From NCBI GenBank assembly GCA_041311015.1, contig JBFYKG010000048.1:1-10299 (forward strand): a DNA stretch of 10,299 nt. Reading direction: 5' to 3'. Below, piece after piece: positions 1-6,790 of this stretch. Both the position numbers and the translations under genes were made by a program. Numbering within the stretch: the first letter of the stretch is position 1; each line of letters opens with the position of its first letter. The DNA is from Fluviibacter sp041311015. Its GTDB lineage: Bacteria > Pseudomonadota > Gammaproteobacteria > Burkholderiales > Rhodocyclaceae. Below the pieces are notes generated by a model that did not search any database, was not told the origin of the DNA, and saw nothing but the letters and a program-made list of their open reading frames with translations.

Positions 1-671
1 GGGGTATTGGTACCGACCCCCAGATCCAAGGCGATTGAGGTTTTGGGCATAAAGTTCCACACAGGGGCGATCGATGCGCCATACACGTTCTTGCGCTGAA
101 GCCCCGAATCACCCGCAACCAGAAAATTGGTGTTGTAGGGTTGGCGGTCGTAGGTCAGATTAAGGTGCACATCCACAGTGCGCCAGTAGTAAGAGCTGAT
201 CATGTTGAGGCCATAGTTGGTAGCGGCATTGCCCAAGCCTGAAACCTGCTGCTGGGTACTGGCAGGAAGAGAAAGCGTTGGTTTGACCGCAAGCCCGAAG
301 CCCTCACCAATATTCCCGAAGTACTGCCACTTCACACCGAAGACATAGTTGGACACCGGAGAATAATCACCTCGGGGGGTCATGAAGTAGGTTGCCGCGA
401 CCATACCCTCTAATTGGTCGGTAAAACCGTAGGTATAAGTCACCGGAAGCGCTTTAGCATTGCCTGCGGCTAGAAATTCTTCACCGGGTGAAGTGCCTGT
501 GGACTGCTCACTCGCCCCATTAGAAGTGATGTTGTAGTAGTAGGCCTCGATCTGGTTCCAGCCCTTGCCCACCGTCTTGGCGTCGTCCGTATTCAACGGC
601 TCATAGGCCCACGCCTGGCGGGCAACCAGGAGGGCGCTACAAACGAGAAGGAAACGGAACAGGAACTTCAT
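1..671 (-). CDS. Outer-membrane beta-barrel protein, MetA/phenol-degradation family (3' end cut by window edge)
   Basis: Reading down from the ATG at 671 gives 223 open codons with no stop before the window edge, so the C-terminus is missing. The N-terminus is a good Sec signal peptide: Lys2, Arg6, a hydrophobic core at about residues 7-16, and a likely cleavage after Ala-Trp-Ala at residue 22. The mature part begins YEPLNTDDAKTVGKGWNQIE, which resembles the start of proteins annotated as transporter or MetA-pathway-of-phenol-degradation (Pfam Phenol_MetA_deg). After that come alternating aromatic and polar strands rich in Tyr, Trp, Gly and Asn, as expected of an outer-membrane beta-barrel. 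The name reflects one founding member and says little about substrate. It is divergent from selD, with about 130 bases between the start codons, and no clear Shine-Dalgarno precedes it. Secretion and the barrel fold are well supported; the transported compound is unknown. Confidence 0.75.
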   Translation of the reverse strand, partial: MKFLFRFLLVCSALLVARQAWAYEPLNTDDAKTVGKGWNQIEAYYYNITSNGASEQSTGTSPGEEFLAAGNAKALPVTYTYGFTDQLEGMVAATYFMTPRGDYSPVSNYVFGVKWQYFGNIGEGFGLAVKPTLSLPASTQQQVSGLGNAATNYGLNMISSYYWRTVDVHLNLTYDRQPYNTNFLVAGDSGLQRKNVYGASIAPVWNFMPKTSIALDLGVGTNT

Positions 672-762
672 GAATGGTTTCAGGCGGTGGCATGTCGGCG
701 GCAGGGCGGCATTTTCCCAGACAATCAATGAGTTGTGATCAAAATGGCAGTTCCAGGCTGCC

Positions 763-771
763 TGCTATAGT
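763..771 (+). promoter_or_regulatory. Candidate extended -10 promoter for selD-selU
   Basis: TGCTATAGT carries the extended -10 TG at 763-764 and a -10 hexamer TATAGT at 766-771 (5 of 6 bases of TATAAT). No good -35 lies 16-18 bases upstream, which is tolerated in extended -10 promoters. Transcription would begin near 777-780. That gives a leader of about 23 bases before the ATG at 802 and would exclude the upstream in-frame TTG at 772 as a start. This is inference from motif match only. Confidence 0.35.
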
Positions 772-801
772 TTGAACTCTGAAAATGACCGCAAAATTTC
801 A

Positions 802-1836
802 ATGCAAGACCCCATTCGTTTAACCCAGTACAGCCACGGTGCCGGTTGTGGCTGCAAGATCTCGCCCAAAGTGCTCGATGTCATCATTGCGGGGAGCGGT
901 GCCCAGCATCTGGACCCGAAACTCTGGGTGGGCAACAGCTCTCGTGATGACGCGGCCGTCTATGCTATTGATGAGGCCCGGGGTGTCGTTTCCACCACCG
1001 ATTTCTTCATGCCCATCGTGGATGACCCGTATGACTTCGGGCGCATTGCAGCTACCAATGCCATCAGCGATATCTACGCGATGGGCGGTTCTCCCCTGTT
1101 GGCGATTGCCATCCTGGGATGGCCGATCAATGTACTCCCGCCCGAAGTCGCCCGCGAGGTGATACGCGGTGGGCGAAGCGTCTGTGAGGATGCGGGGATT
1201 CCGTTGGCCGGGGGCCACTCGATCGATGCACCCGAGCCGATTTTCGGTTTGGCTGTCACCGGCCTGGTGGATAAAGACACCATGAAACGCAATGACACGG
1301 CCACCATAGGCTGCCGTCTATATCTGACCAAGCCGTTGGGCGTGGGCATACTCACAACCGCCGAGAAGCGCGGGCTGCTGGCGCCGGCGCATCGGCATAT
1401 CGCCCGCGACACCATGATTACCCTTAATCGCCCGGGTGCCGCATTCGGAAAACTCCCCGGTGTCATGGCGATGACCGATGTAACCGGGTTCGGCCTGCTC
1501 GGCCATCTCGTTGAAATGGCGGATGGATCAAAGCTCACGGCGGAATTGCATCGGGAATCGATCCCCGTTCTGCCCGGCGTAGAAGACTACCTGGCGGCTG
1601 GATGCGTGCCGGGTGGCACTTTACGGAATTTTGATAGTTACGGTCAACGGATCTCGGCACTCACCGAGCATGACAAAAATCTGTACTGTGATCCGCAAAC
1701 GAGTGGCGGCTTGCTCGTGGCGGTCTCCCCAGAGGGCGATGCCGAGTTTCTGCGCGTTGCGGCGGCACAGGGTTTGCAGTTGCAGCCCATCGGCACGATG
1801 CTGCCGCAGAACGACAAGGCAGTGATCGTCGCTTAA
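802..1836 (+). CDS. selD: Selenide, water dikinase (selenophosphate synthetase)
   Basis: SelD makes selenophosphate from selenide and ATP, the selenium donor for selenouridine in tRNA and for selenocysteine. The 344-residue protein matches E. coli SelD (347 residues) end to end. The N-terminal motif HGAGCGCKISPKVL holds the catalytic Cys16 and Lys19, equivalent to E. coli Cys17 and Lys20. The active residue is therefore cysteine (TGT), not selenocysteine. Metal-binding Asp residues occur in SRDDAAVY (about 50), STTDFFMP (67), NAISDIYAMGG (90) and MTDVTGFG. Also present are GGHSIDAPEPIFGLAVTG and, near the C-terminus, CDPQTSGGLL. I chose the ATG at 802 because homologues start just before IRLTQYSHGAG. 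An in-frame TTG at 772 would add ten residues with no homologous counterpart and overlaps the likely promoter. No strong Shine-Dalgarno is visible for either start. Its stop overlaps the selU start. Confidence 0.97.
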   Translation: MQDPIRLTQYSHGAGCGCKISPKVLDVIIAGSGAQHLDPKLWVGNSSRDDAAVYAIDEARGVVSTTDFFMPIVDDPYDFGRIAATNAISDIYAMGGSPLLAIAILGWPINVLPPEVAREVIRGGRSVCEDAGIPLAGGHSIDAPEPIFGLAVTGLVDKDTMKRNDTATIGCRLYLTKPLGVGILTTAEKRGLLAPAHRHIARDTMITLNRPGAAFGKLPGVMAMTDVTGFGLLGHLVEMADGSKLTAELHRESIPVLPGVEDYLAAGCVPGGTLRNFDSYGQRISALTEHDKNLYCDPQTSGGLLVAVSPEGDAEFLRVAAAQGLQLQPIGTMLPQNDKAVIVA

Positions 1837-2936
1837 TGCTGCCAACGCAGGATCAATTCTCAGAGGTTTTTCTCAGTGGTGCGCCGCTGATGGATACCCG
1901 TGCGCCTACCGAGTTTTCGCGAGGCAGCTTTCCTGGCGCGACCAATCTGCCGTTAATGACAGATGAAGAAAGAGCCGCTGTCGGGACCTGCTATAAACAC
2001 TCGGGCCAGGATGCAGCCATTGCCTTGGGCCACAAGATTGTGTCGGGCGATACCAAAGCAGCGCGCATTGCCGCCTGGGCAGCATTCGCAAGAAGCAACC
2101 CGCAAGGCTACCTCTTCTGTTTCCGCGGTGGTTTGCGTTCACAGATCGTCCAGCGCTGGCTGGCCGATGAGGCGGGTATCGTTTACCCGCGCATCGCCGG
2201 CGGTTACAAAGCCATGCGACATTTCCTGATGGAGACAACCGACCGCTTATCAGTGCAGATGCCGTTGCAGGTCGTGGGCGGCATGACCGGCACCGGCAAG
2301 ACCGAGTTGTTGCAGCGCCTGGGGCAGTCACTTGATCTGGAGGCTTGCGCCAATCACCGGGGTTCGGGGTTTGGCAGACGCGTTTCGGGCCAGCCGTCGC
2401 AGATCGATTTCGAGCACCGTATCGCACAGGGTTTGCTCAAGCACGAGGCGCAAGGTCATGGCGGGGTCGTCGTCGAAGACGAAGGGCAGTTCATCGGTCG
2501 ATGCTCGATACCCGGTAGTCTTTATAACCGCATGCAGCAGGCGCCGATCTTGTGGCTCGAAGATACCTTTGAAAACCGGGAAAGTCGTATCCTTAACGAT
2601 TATGTGATCGCGCAACGCGCTGACCATGATGCGGCGTATGGTGCTGATGGCGCTGAGCGATTTGCAACGCACTTGCTGGATAGCCTGTCGCGTATCAAAA
2701 AGCGCCTGGGCGGTGAGCGTTACGAACGCGCGCGTGGCGCCATGATCGAAGCACTCGCCCTGCAGGCAACCACGGGTAATTCAGAGGCGCACCGGGGGTG
2801 GATCGGGTTACTTCTTCGTGAATACTATGACCCGATGTATGTGCACCAGAAATCGCAGAAATCCGCGCGTATTATGGCCACAGGCTGTGCAGACACCCTC
2901 TATGAGTTTTTGACAAAAAATAGGGCCCGTACCTAG
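1836..2936 (+). CDS. selU: tRNA 2-selenouridine synthase
   Basis: SelU (also called YbbB or MnmH) replaces the sulfur of 2-thiouridine at wobble position 34 of tRNAs for Lys, Glu and Gln with selenium, using selenophosphate and a geranylated intermediate. At 366 residues it is close to E. coli SelU (364). An N-terminal rhodanese domain (about residues 8-130) contains the catalytic Cys95 in YLFCFRGGLRSQ. A P-loop domain follows, with Walker A GMTGTGKT at 149-156. VVVEDEGQFIG and the C-terminal LLREYYDPMY are further family signatures. The ATG overlaps the selD stop in TAATG, so translation is probably coupled; no independent Shine-Dalgarno sits at the right distance. Enzyme and substrate supplier are thus made from one message. 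The stop is TAG at 2934-2936. Confidence 0.96.
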   Translation: MLPTQDQFSEVFLSGAPLMDTRAPTEFSRGSFPGATNLPLMTDEERAAVGTCYKHSGQDAAIALGHKIVSGDTKAARIAAWAAFARSNPQGYLFCFRGGLRSQIVQRWLADEAGIVYPRIAGGYKAMRHFLMETTDRLSVQMPLQVVGGMTGTGKTELLQRLGQSLDLEACANHRGSGFGRRVSGQPSQIDFEHRIAQGLLKHEAQGHGGVVVEDEGQFIGRCSIPGSLYNRMQQAPILWLEDTFENRESRILNDYVIAQRADHDAAYGADGAERFATHLLDSLSRIKKRLGGERYERARGAMIEALALQATTGNSEAHRGWIGLLLREYYDPMYVHQKSQKSARIMATGCADTLYEFLTKNRART

Positions 2937-2954
2937 GCGATCCTCGTAATTACG

Positions 2955-2969
2955 CCGGTTATTTACCGG
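2955..2969 (+). repeat. Small inverted repeat between selU and pstS
   Basis: CCGGT at 2955-2959 and ACCGG at 2965-2969 form a perfect 5-bp stem with the loop TATTT, 18 bases after the selU stop. No run of T follows, so it is not a convincing intrinsic terminator, although it is the only hairpin seen between selU and the pstS promoter. A competing 4-bp pairing (ACCG 2965-2968 with CGGT 2975-2978) is possible. Confidence 0.3.
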
Positions 2970-2977
2970 GGCTTCGG

Positions 2978-3011
2978 TTGTCACAATTCGGTAATGTTTG
3001 CTGCGTAGACT
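2978..3011 (+). promoter_or_regulatory. Pho box and -10 element of the pstSCAB operon
   Basis: Two 7-base PhoB half-sites are separated by 4 bases: TTGTCAC (2978-2984), AATT, CGGTAAT (2989-2995). Against the E. coli consensus CTGTCAY they match 6 of 7 and 5 of 7. A -10 candidate TAGACT (3006-3011; 4 of 6) lies exactly 10 bases downstream, the spacing seen at PhoB-activated promoters, where the Pho box replaces the -35. The predicted start near 3018 leaves a leader of about 50 bases before pstS. The expected outcome is strong induction by PhoB~P under phosphate limitation. Confidence 0.7.
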
Positions 3012-3066
3012 GCCGTTCAATAAGTCGATTTGTGCCGGTGAATCCGGTCATCAACGGGAGTGAGCA

Positions 3067-4122
3067 ATGAAAACGATCTCAATCAACAAGCTGGTCAAGG
3101 CCGTCGCCGTTTCATGCGGTCTGTTGGGTGCAGCGACCATCCATGCGGCACAGATTACAGGTGCCGGAGCGACGTTTCCGGCCCCGATGTACACCAAATG
3201 GGCTGAGGCCTATAAGGCCCAGACGGGTACCCTGATTAACTACCAACCGATCGGATCGGGGGGTGGTGTCAAACAGATCCAGGCAAAAACCGTCGATTTC
3301 GGTGCCAGTGATGATCCGGTGCCGGCGGCTGATCTGGAGAAAAGTGGGCTCGCGCAGTTTCCGGCCGTTATTGGTGGCGTGGTGCCGGTCGTCAACATCA
3401 AGGGCATCGCCCCGGGCCAGCTGAAGCTGAACAATGCAACGCTGTCGGATATCTACCGCGCCAAAATTACCAAGTGGAATGACCCGGCAATTGCTTCGGT
3501 GAACCCTGGCCTTACGCTGCCGGATACGGCAATCACCTTGGTTTATCGTTCCGACTCGTCAGGCACGACTGCCGTGTTTACCGATTTTCTGTCGCAAGTC
3601 TCACCCCCGTTCAAGGGTGTGGTTGGCGCAGGTAAAACCGTCAACTGGCCGTCTGGTGTGGGTGGCAAGGGCAATGCCGGTGTTGCCGCTAACGTGACTA
3701 AGATTGATGGCGCGATTGGCTATGTGGAATACGCCTACGCCAAGCAGAACAAGATGGCCCATGTGTCGCTGATTAACCGGGATGGCAAAGCAGTCCAGCC
3801 AAACGAAGCTTCGTTCAGTGCTGCGGCAGCCAAGGCCAACTGGGCCGGCACGCCGAACTTTTCAGTTAATCTGAATAACCAATCGGGTGCCGGTTCATGG
3901 CCGATCACCTCGGCATCCTTCATCCTGATGTACAAGAAGGCAGACAAGCCCGAGCAGAGCGCCGAAGTGCTTAAGTTTTTTAACTGGGCCCTGACCAAGG
4001 GACAGAAGATGGCCGTTGAGCTCGATTACGTGCCGTTGCCGGATAATGCCGTTAAAGCCATTATCAAGAGCTGGGCAGAGATCAAGTCTGGCGATGGCAA
4101 ACCTGTCTTCGTGGCCAAGTAA
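3067..4122 (+). CDS. pstS: Periplasmic phosphate-binding protein of the Pst ABC transporter
   Basis: PstS binds inorganic phosphate in the periplasm and delivers it to PstCA. The 351-residue precursor has a Sec signal peptide (Lys residues at 2, 8 and 11, hydrophobic core about 12-24) with likely cleavage after Ile-His-Ala at residue 27. The mature protein follows E. coli PstS closely: TGAGATFPAPMYTKW at 31-45, IGSGGG with a phosphate-contacting Ser64, FGASDD with Asp82, and RSDSSGT with Arg161, Ser165, Gly166 and Thr167. GVGGKGNAGVA and GAIGYVEYAYAKQN also follow family sequence. A GGGAG Shine-Dalgarno at 3056-3060 stands six bases before the ATG, the best ribosome site in this operon. It is the first gene after the Pho box, with 34 bases before pstC. 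Such a gap often accompanies higher output of the binding protein than of the membrane parts. Confidence 0.97.
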   Translation: MKTISINKLVKAVAVSCGLLGAATIHAAQITGAGATFPAPMYTKWAEAYKAQTGTLINYQPIGSGGGVKQIQAKTVDFGASDDPVPAADLEKSGLAQFPAVIGGVVPVVNIKGIAPGQLKLNNATLSDIYRAKITKWNDPAIASVNPGLTLPDTAITLVYRSDSSGTTAVFTDFLSQVSPPFKGVVGAGKTVNWPSGVGGKGNAGVAANVTKIDGAIGYVEYAYAKQNKMAHVSLINRDGKAVQPNEASFSAAAAKANWAGTPNFSVNLNNQSGAGSWPITSASFILMYKKADKPEQSAEVLKFFNWALTKGQKMAVELDYVPLPDNAVKAIIKSWAEIKSGDGKPVFVAK

Positions 4123-4156
4123 GGTCGATCATTCAAGCCGTTAGTATCTGAAGCCT

Positions 4157-5128
4157 ATGTCAGAGCCCACCAACGCCGTTCGAGAGGCTATGCAGCGGCA
4201 GGCTGAAAAGTCTGCCGTCTTCCTGCGCCAGGACCGGATCTTTGCCGGCATTACCCTCAGCTTTGCGGCATTGGTGTTGCTGGTGCTCTTCGGCATCCTG
4301 GCATCACTGGTCGTACAAGCCTGGCCGGCGATTCGTGAATTCGGCTTTGGCTTCGTGTTCAGTACAGTCTGGAGTCCTTCGACCAGCGAGTTTGGTGCCG
4401 GGATCGCCATCTGGGGCACGCTGGCCACATCACTCATCGCCTTGTTGATCGGGGTCCCCATCAGTTTCGGGATTGCCATGTTCCTGACGGAATCCTGTCC
4501 GGTCTGGATGCGCCGGCCGCTGGGCACGGCCATTGAATTGCTGGCTGGCGTGCCCTCGATCATTTATGGCTTCTGGGGTTTGTTCATCTTTGCCCCCGTG
4601 GTGCAGGAATTCGTCCAGCCCTGGATGATTGCCTGGCTTGGTGAACCTTTCTTTGCCGGCCCACCCTTGGGCTTGGGTATTTTTACGGCCGGCCTCGTGT
4701 TGGCGCTGATGATCATTCCGTTCATTGCCTCGGTCATGCGCGATGTCTTTGAAACGGTGCCGCCTGTGCTTAAAGAGTCGGCCTACGGGATCGGTTGTAC
4801 CCGCTGGGAAGTGATTCGTAACATCGTGCTGCCTTATACCCGTGTTGGCGTCATTGGCGCCATCATGCTGGGTCTGGGCCGGGCGCTGGGTGAAACCATG
4901 GCCGTGACCTTTGTGATCGGTAACGCCAACCGTTTTTCGACCAACCTGTTTGCCCCCGGCAACTCGATCGCATCGACGCTGGCCAACGAATTTGCCGAGG
5001 CAGATCCGCTGATGCACATCCCGGCACTGTTTGGTTTGGGTCTGATTCTCTTTGTCATTACTTTCACCGTGCTATCCGCCTCTGAATGGTTGATCAAGCA
5101 AGGGGAACGTAAGGCAGGTAAGCGCTGA
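4157..5128 (+). CDS. pstC: Phosphate ABC transporter permease PstC
   Basis: PstC is one of two inner-membrane subunits of the phosphate channel. The 323-residue protein aligns with E. coli PstC (319). Six hydrophobic segments lie at roughly 30-53, 84-110, 126-147, 173-195, 232-256 and 291-312. The ABC-coupling (EAA) loop is LKESAYGIGCTRWEVI at 205-220, and the conserved GRALGETMAVTFVIGN follows at 241-256. ETVPPVLKESAYGIG and ALANEFAEA-like sequence near the C-terminus are typical of PstC. The start is the least certain in the operon: the ATG at 4157 has almost no Shine-Dalgarno, and a second in-frame ATG at 4190 has a purine run GAGAGG only two bases away. I kept 4157 because the length then fits the family. 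Its stop overlaps the pstA start (TGATG). Confidence 0.95.
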   Translation: MSEPTNAVREAMQRQAEKSAVFLRQDRIFAGITLSFAALVLLVLFGILASLVVQAWPAIREFGFGFVFSTVWSPSTSEFGAGIAIWGTLATSLIALLIGVPISFGIAMFLTESCPVWMRRPLGTAIELLAGVPSIIYGFWGLFIFAPVVQEFVQPWMIAWLGEPFFAGPPLGLGIFTAGLVLALMIIPFIASVMRDVFETVPPVLKESAYGIGCTRWEVIRNIVLPYTRVGVIGAIMLGLGRALGETMAVTFVIGNANRFSTNLFAPGNSIASTLANEFAEADPLMHIPALFGLGLILFVITFTVLSASEWLIKQGERKAGKR

Positions 5129-5973
5129 TGGACGCCCGGTATCAACGACGCAAACTGGCCAACAGCCTCAGTACGGTGCTCTCGGGCGCAGCGGTTGGCA
5201 TTGGCTTATTGGGGCTGATCTGGATTCTGGCCACCTTGTTCATCAAAGGCCTCCCGGCAATGAACTGGGCCTTTTTTACCGAGTCAACGCCAGCACCAGG
5301 GTCTGAGGGCGGCGGGATGGCAAACGCCATTGTGGGTAGCCTGATGATTGTTGGCCTCACCACCATCGTGTCCACGCCAGTGGGTGTGCTGGCCGGAATC
5401 TATCTGGCCGAGTTTGGCGATCGGTCCCGCATTGCCGCTGTGACCCGGTTTGTAACCGACATCATGCTATCGGCGCCATCGATTGTGATTGGCCTCTTCG
5501 TGTACGCACTCTTTGTGGCGACTACCAAACACTTCTCCGGCTGGTCGGGTTCACTGGCGCTTTCCCTGATCGCGGTTCCAGTGGTCGTTCGGACAACCGA
5601 AAACATGTTGAAGCTGGTCCCCGGCAGCTTGCGTGAGGCGGCCTTTGCCTTGGGCATGCCGCGCTGGCGTGTGAGTCTGGATGTCTGCCTGCGTGCAGTC
5701 AAGGGCGGGGTGATTACCGGCGTGTTGCTGGCAGTAGCACGCATCATGGGTGAAACGGCCCCCCTATTATTCACTGCCTTAAACAATCAGTTTTTTACCT
5801 GGAACATGAACGAGCCCATGGCAAATCTCCCCGTCACGATTTTTAACTTTGCCATGAGCCCTTACGACAACTGGCAGAGTCTGGCATGGGGCGCCTCGGC
5901 ATTGATTGCCATACTCGTGCTGCTCCTTAACATTATTGCCCGCCTGGCCATCCGGGATCGGGTCAAGTCCTGA
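5128..5973 (+). CDS. pstA: Phosphate ABC transporter permease PstA
   Basis: PstA is the second inner-membrane subunit pairing with PstC. It has 281 residues, slightly shorter than E. coli PstA (296), the difference lying at the termini. About six hydrophobic segments are visible (about 17-39, 67-92, 111-131, 141-155, 193-215, 252-272). The EAA loop is LREAAFALGMPRWRVSLD at 168-185, followed by ARIMGETAPLLFTA at 204-217, the PstA counterpart of the PstC GRALGET motif. A long periplasmic stretch holding FFTWNMNEPMANLP is also family-typical. The ATG shares a base with the pstC stop. AAGG and CAGG at 5111-5118 lie nine bases upstream inside pstC, so coupled translation is likely. Confidence 0.95.
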   Translation: MDARYQRRKLANSLSTVLSGAAVGIGLLGLIWILATLFIKGLPAMNWAFFTESTPAPGSEGGGMANAIVGSLMIVGLTTIVSTPVGVLAGIYLAEFGDRSRIAAVTRFVTDIMLSAPSIVIGLFVYALFVATTKHFSGWSGSLALSLIAVPVVVRTTENMLKLVPGSLREAAFALGMPRWRVSLDVCLRAVKGGVITGVLLAVARIMGETAPLLFTALNNQFFTWNMNEPMANLPVTIFNFAMSPYDNWQSLAWGASALIAILVLLLNIIARLAIRDRVKS

Positions 5974-5992
5974 GTTATCCATCGAGATCATC

Positions 5993-6775
5993 ATGAGCGA
6001 ATTTTTATCAGATCAGGGAATTCCTGCTGCGCTGCGCGTGCGGAATCTGGATTTCTACTACGGTGACTTCAAGGGGCTGAACAACATCTCGCTAGACGTT
6101 GCCGAAAAGAAAGTGACCGCATTCATTGGTCCCTCGGGTTGCGGTAAATCCACCTTGCTGCGCACATTTAACCGGATGTACGACTTATACCCGGGCCAGC
6201 GCGCCGAGGGGACGATTCTCTTTCACGAGCGCAACACCCTCGACAAGGGGTGCGATCTGAATCTGTTGCGCGCTCGGATTGGCATGGTGTTCCAGAAGCC
6301 GACGCCTTTCCCGATGTCGATCTACGACAACATTGCCTTCGGTGTCCGCCTTTACGAAAACCTGTCGCGCGCCGATATGGACAACCGGGTGCAGTGGGCC
6401 CTGGAGCAGGCGGCGCTCTGGAATGAGGTGAAGGACAAGCTCAATCAGAGTGGCCTGTCACTCTCTGGCGGCCAGCAGCAGCGGCTGTGTATTGCGCGGG
6501 GCGTTGCCGTTAAGCCAGATATCCTGCTGCTGGATGAACCTACATCAGCGCTGGATCCGATATCAACAGCCAAGATCGAAGAATTGGTGTTTGAGCTCAA
6601 GGACAGCTACACCATCGCCATCGTGACCCACAATATGCAACAGGCGGCACGTATCTCGGATTACACCGCGTACATGTATCTGGGCGAGCTGGTTGAGTTT
6701 GGTGTCACCGATGAACTGTTCATGAAGCCCAAGCGCCAACAGACTGAAGACTACATTACGGGTCGTTTCGGCTAG
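5993..6775 (+). CDS. pstB: Phosphate ABC transporter ATP-binding protein PstB
   Basis: PstB hydrolyses ATP on the cytoplasmic face of PstCA to drive phosphate import. All ABC ATPase motifs are intact in this 260-residue protein (E. coli PstB has 257): Walker A GPSGCGKST at 46-54, Q-loop FQKPTPFP with Gln101, signature LSGGQQQRL at 157-165, Walker B DILLLDEPTSALDP at 176-189, and switch His213 in VTHNM. The reading frame stays open upstream to about 5906, but that part overlaps pstA, has no family resemblance and is not used. The ATG at 5993 is preceded by a short GAGA purine stretch six to nine bases away and matches homologues. It lies 19 bases after pstA. Its TAG stop sits in the loop of a hairpin, and the next gene, phoR, ends 15 bases further on the opposite strand. 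Confidence 0.97.
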   Translation: MSEFLSDQGIPAALRVRNLDFYYGDFKGLNNISLDVAEKKVTAFIGPSGCGKSTLLRTFNRMYDLYPGQRAEGTILFHERNTLDKGCDLNLLRARIGMVFQKPTPFPMSIYDNIAFGVRLYENLSRADMDNRVQWALEQAALWNEVKDKLNQSGLSLSGGQQQRLCIARGVAVKPDILLLDEPTSALDPISTAKIEELVFELKDSYTIAIVTHNMQQAARISDYTAYMYLGELVEFGVTDELFMKPKRQQTEDYITGRFG

Positions 6776-6782
6776 ACCGAAA
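6766..6782. repeat. Hairpin around the pstB stop codon, at the pst/pho convergence
   Basis: TTTCGG (6766-6771) and CCGAAA (6777-6782) form a perfect 6-bp stem with loop CTAGA, which contains the TAG stop of pstB. It fills most of the junction between pstB and the end of phoR. There is no T-run on either side, so it is not a textbook intrinsic terminator. It could still protect 3' ends or pause polymerase in either direction. Confidence 0.4.
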
Positions 6783-6790
6783 GGGATTGC

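Noticed and set aside
733..750. Possible Pho box before selD (TTGTGAT-CAAA-ATGGCAG)
   Set aside because: Both half-sites are poor, the distance to the -10 (15 bases) is wrong, and selenium genes are not expected Pho targets.
772..801. TTG start giving SelD ten extra residues
   Set aside because: Homologues start near IRLTQYSHGAG, no Shine-Dalgarno precedes the TTG, and the TTG overlaps the likely -10 element.
2955..2978. Intrinsic terminator after selU
   Set aside because: Only a 5-bp stem and no T-run follow; recorded as a weak inverted repeat instead.
4430..5017. Open frame of 195 codons on the minus strand inside pstC
   Set aside because: It is fully antisense to pstC; its composition, rich in His, Gln, Arg and Asp, reflects the complement of membrane-protein codons.
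5906..5992. Upstream extension of the pstB frame
   Set aside because: It overlaps pstA, has no PstB-like sequence, and the ATG at 5993 gives the normal family length.
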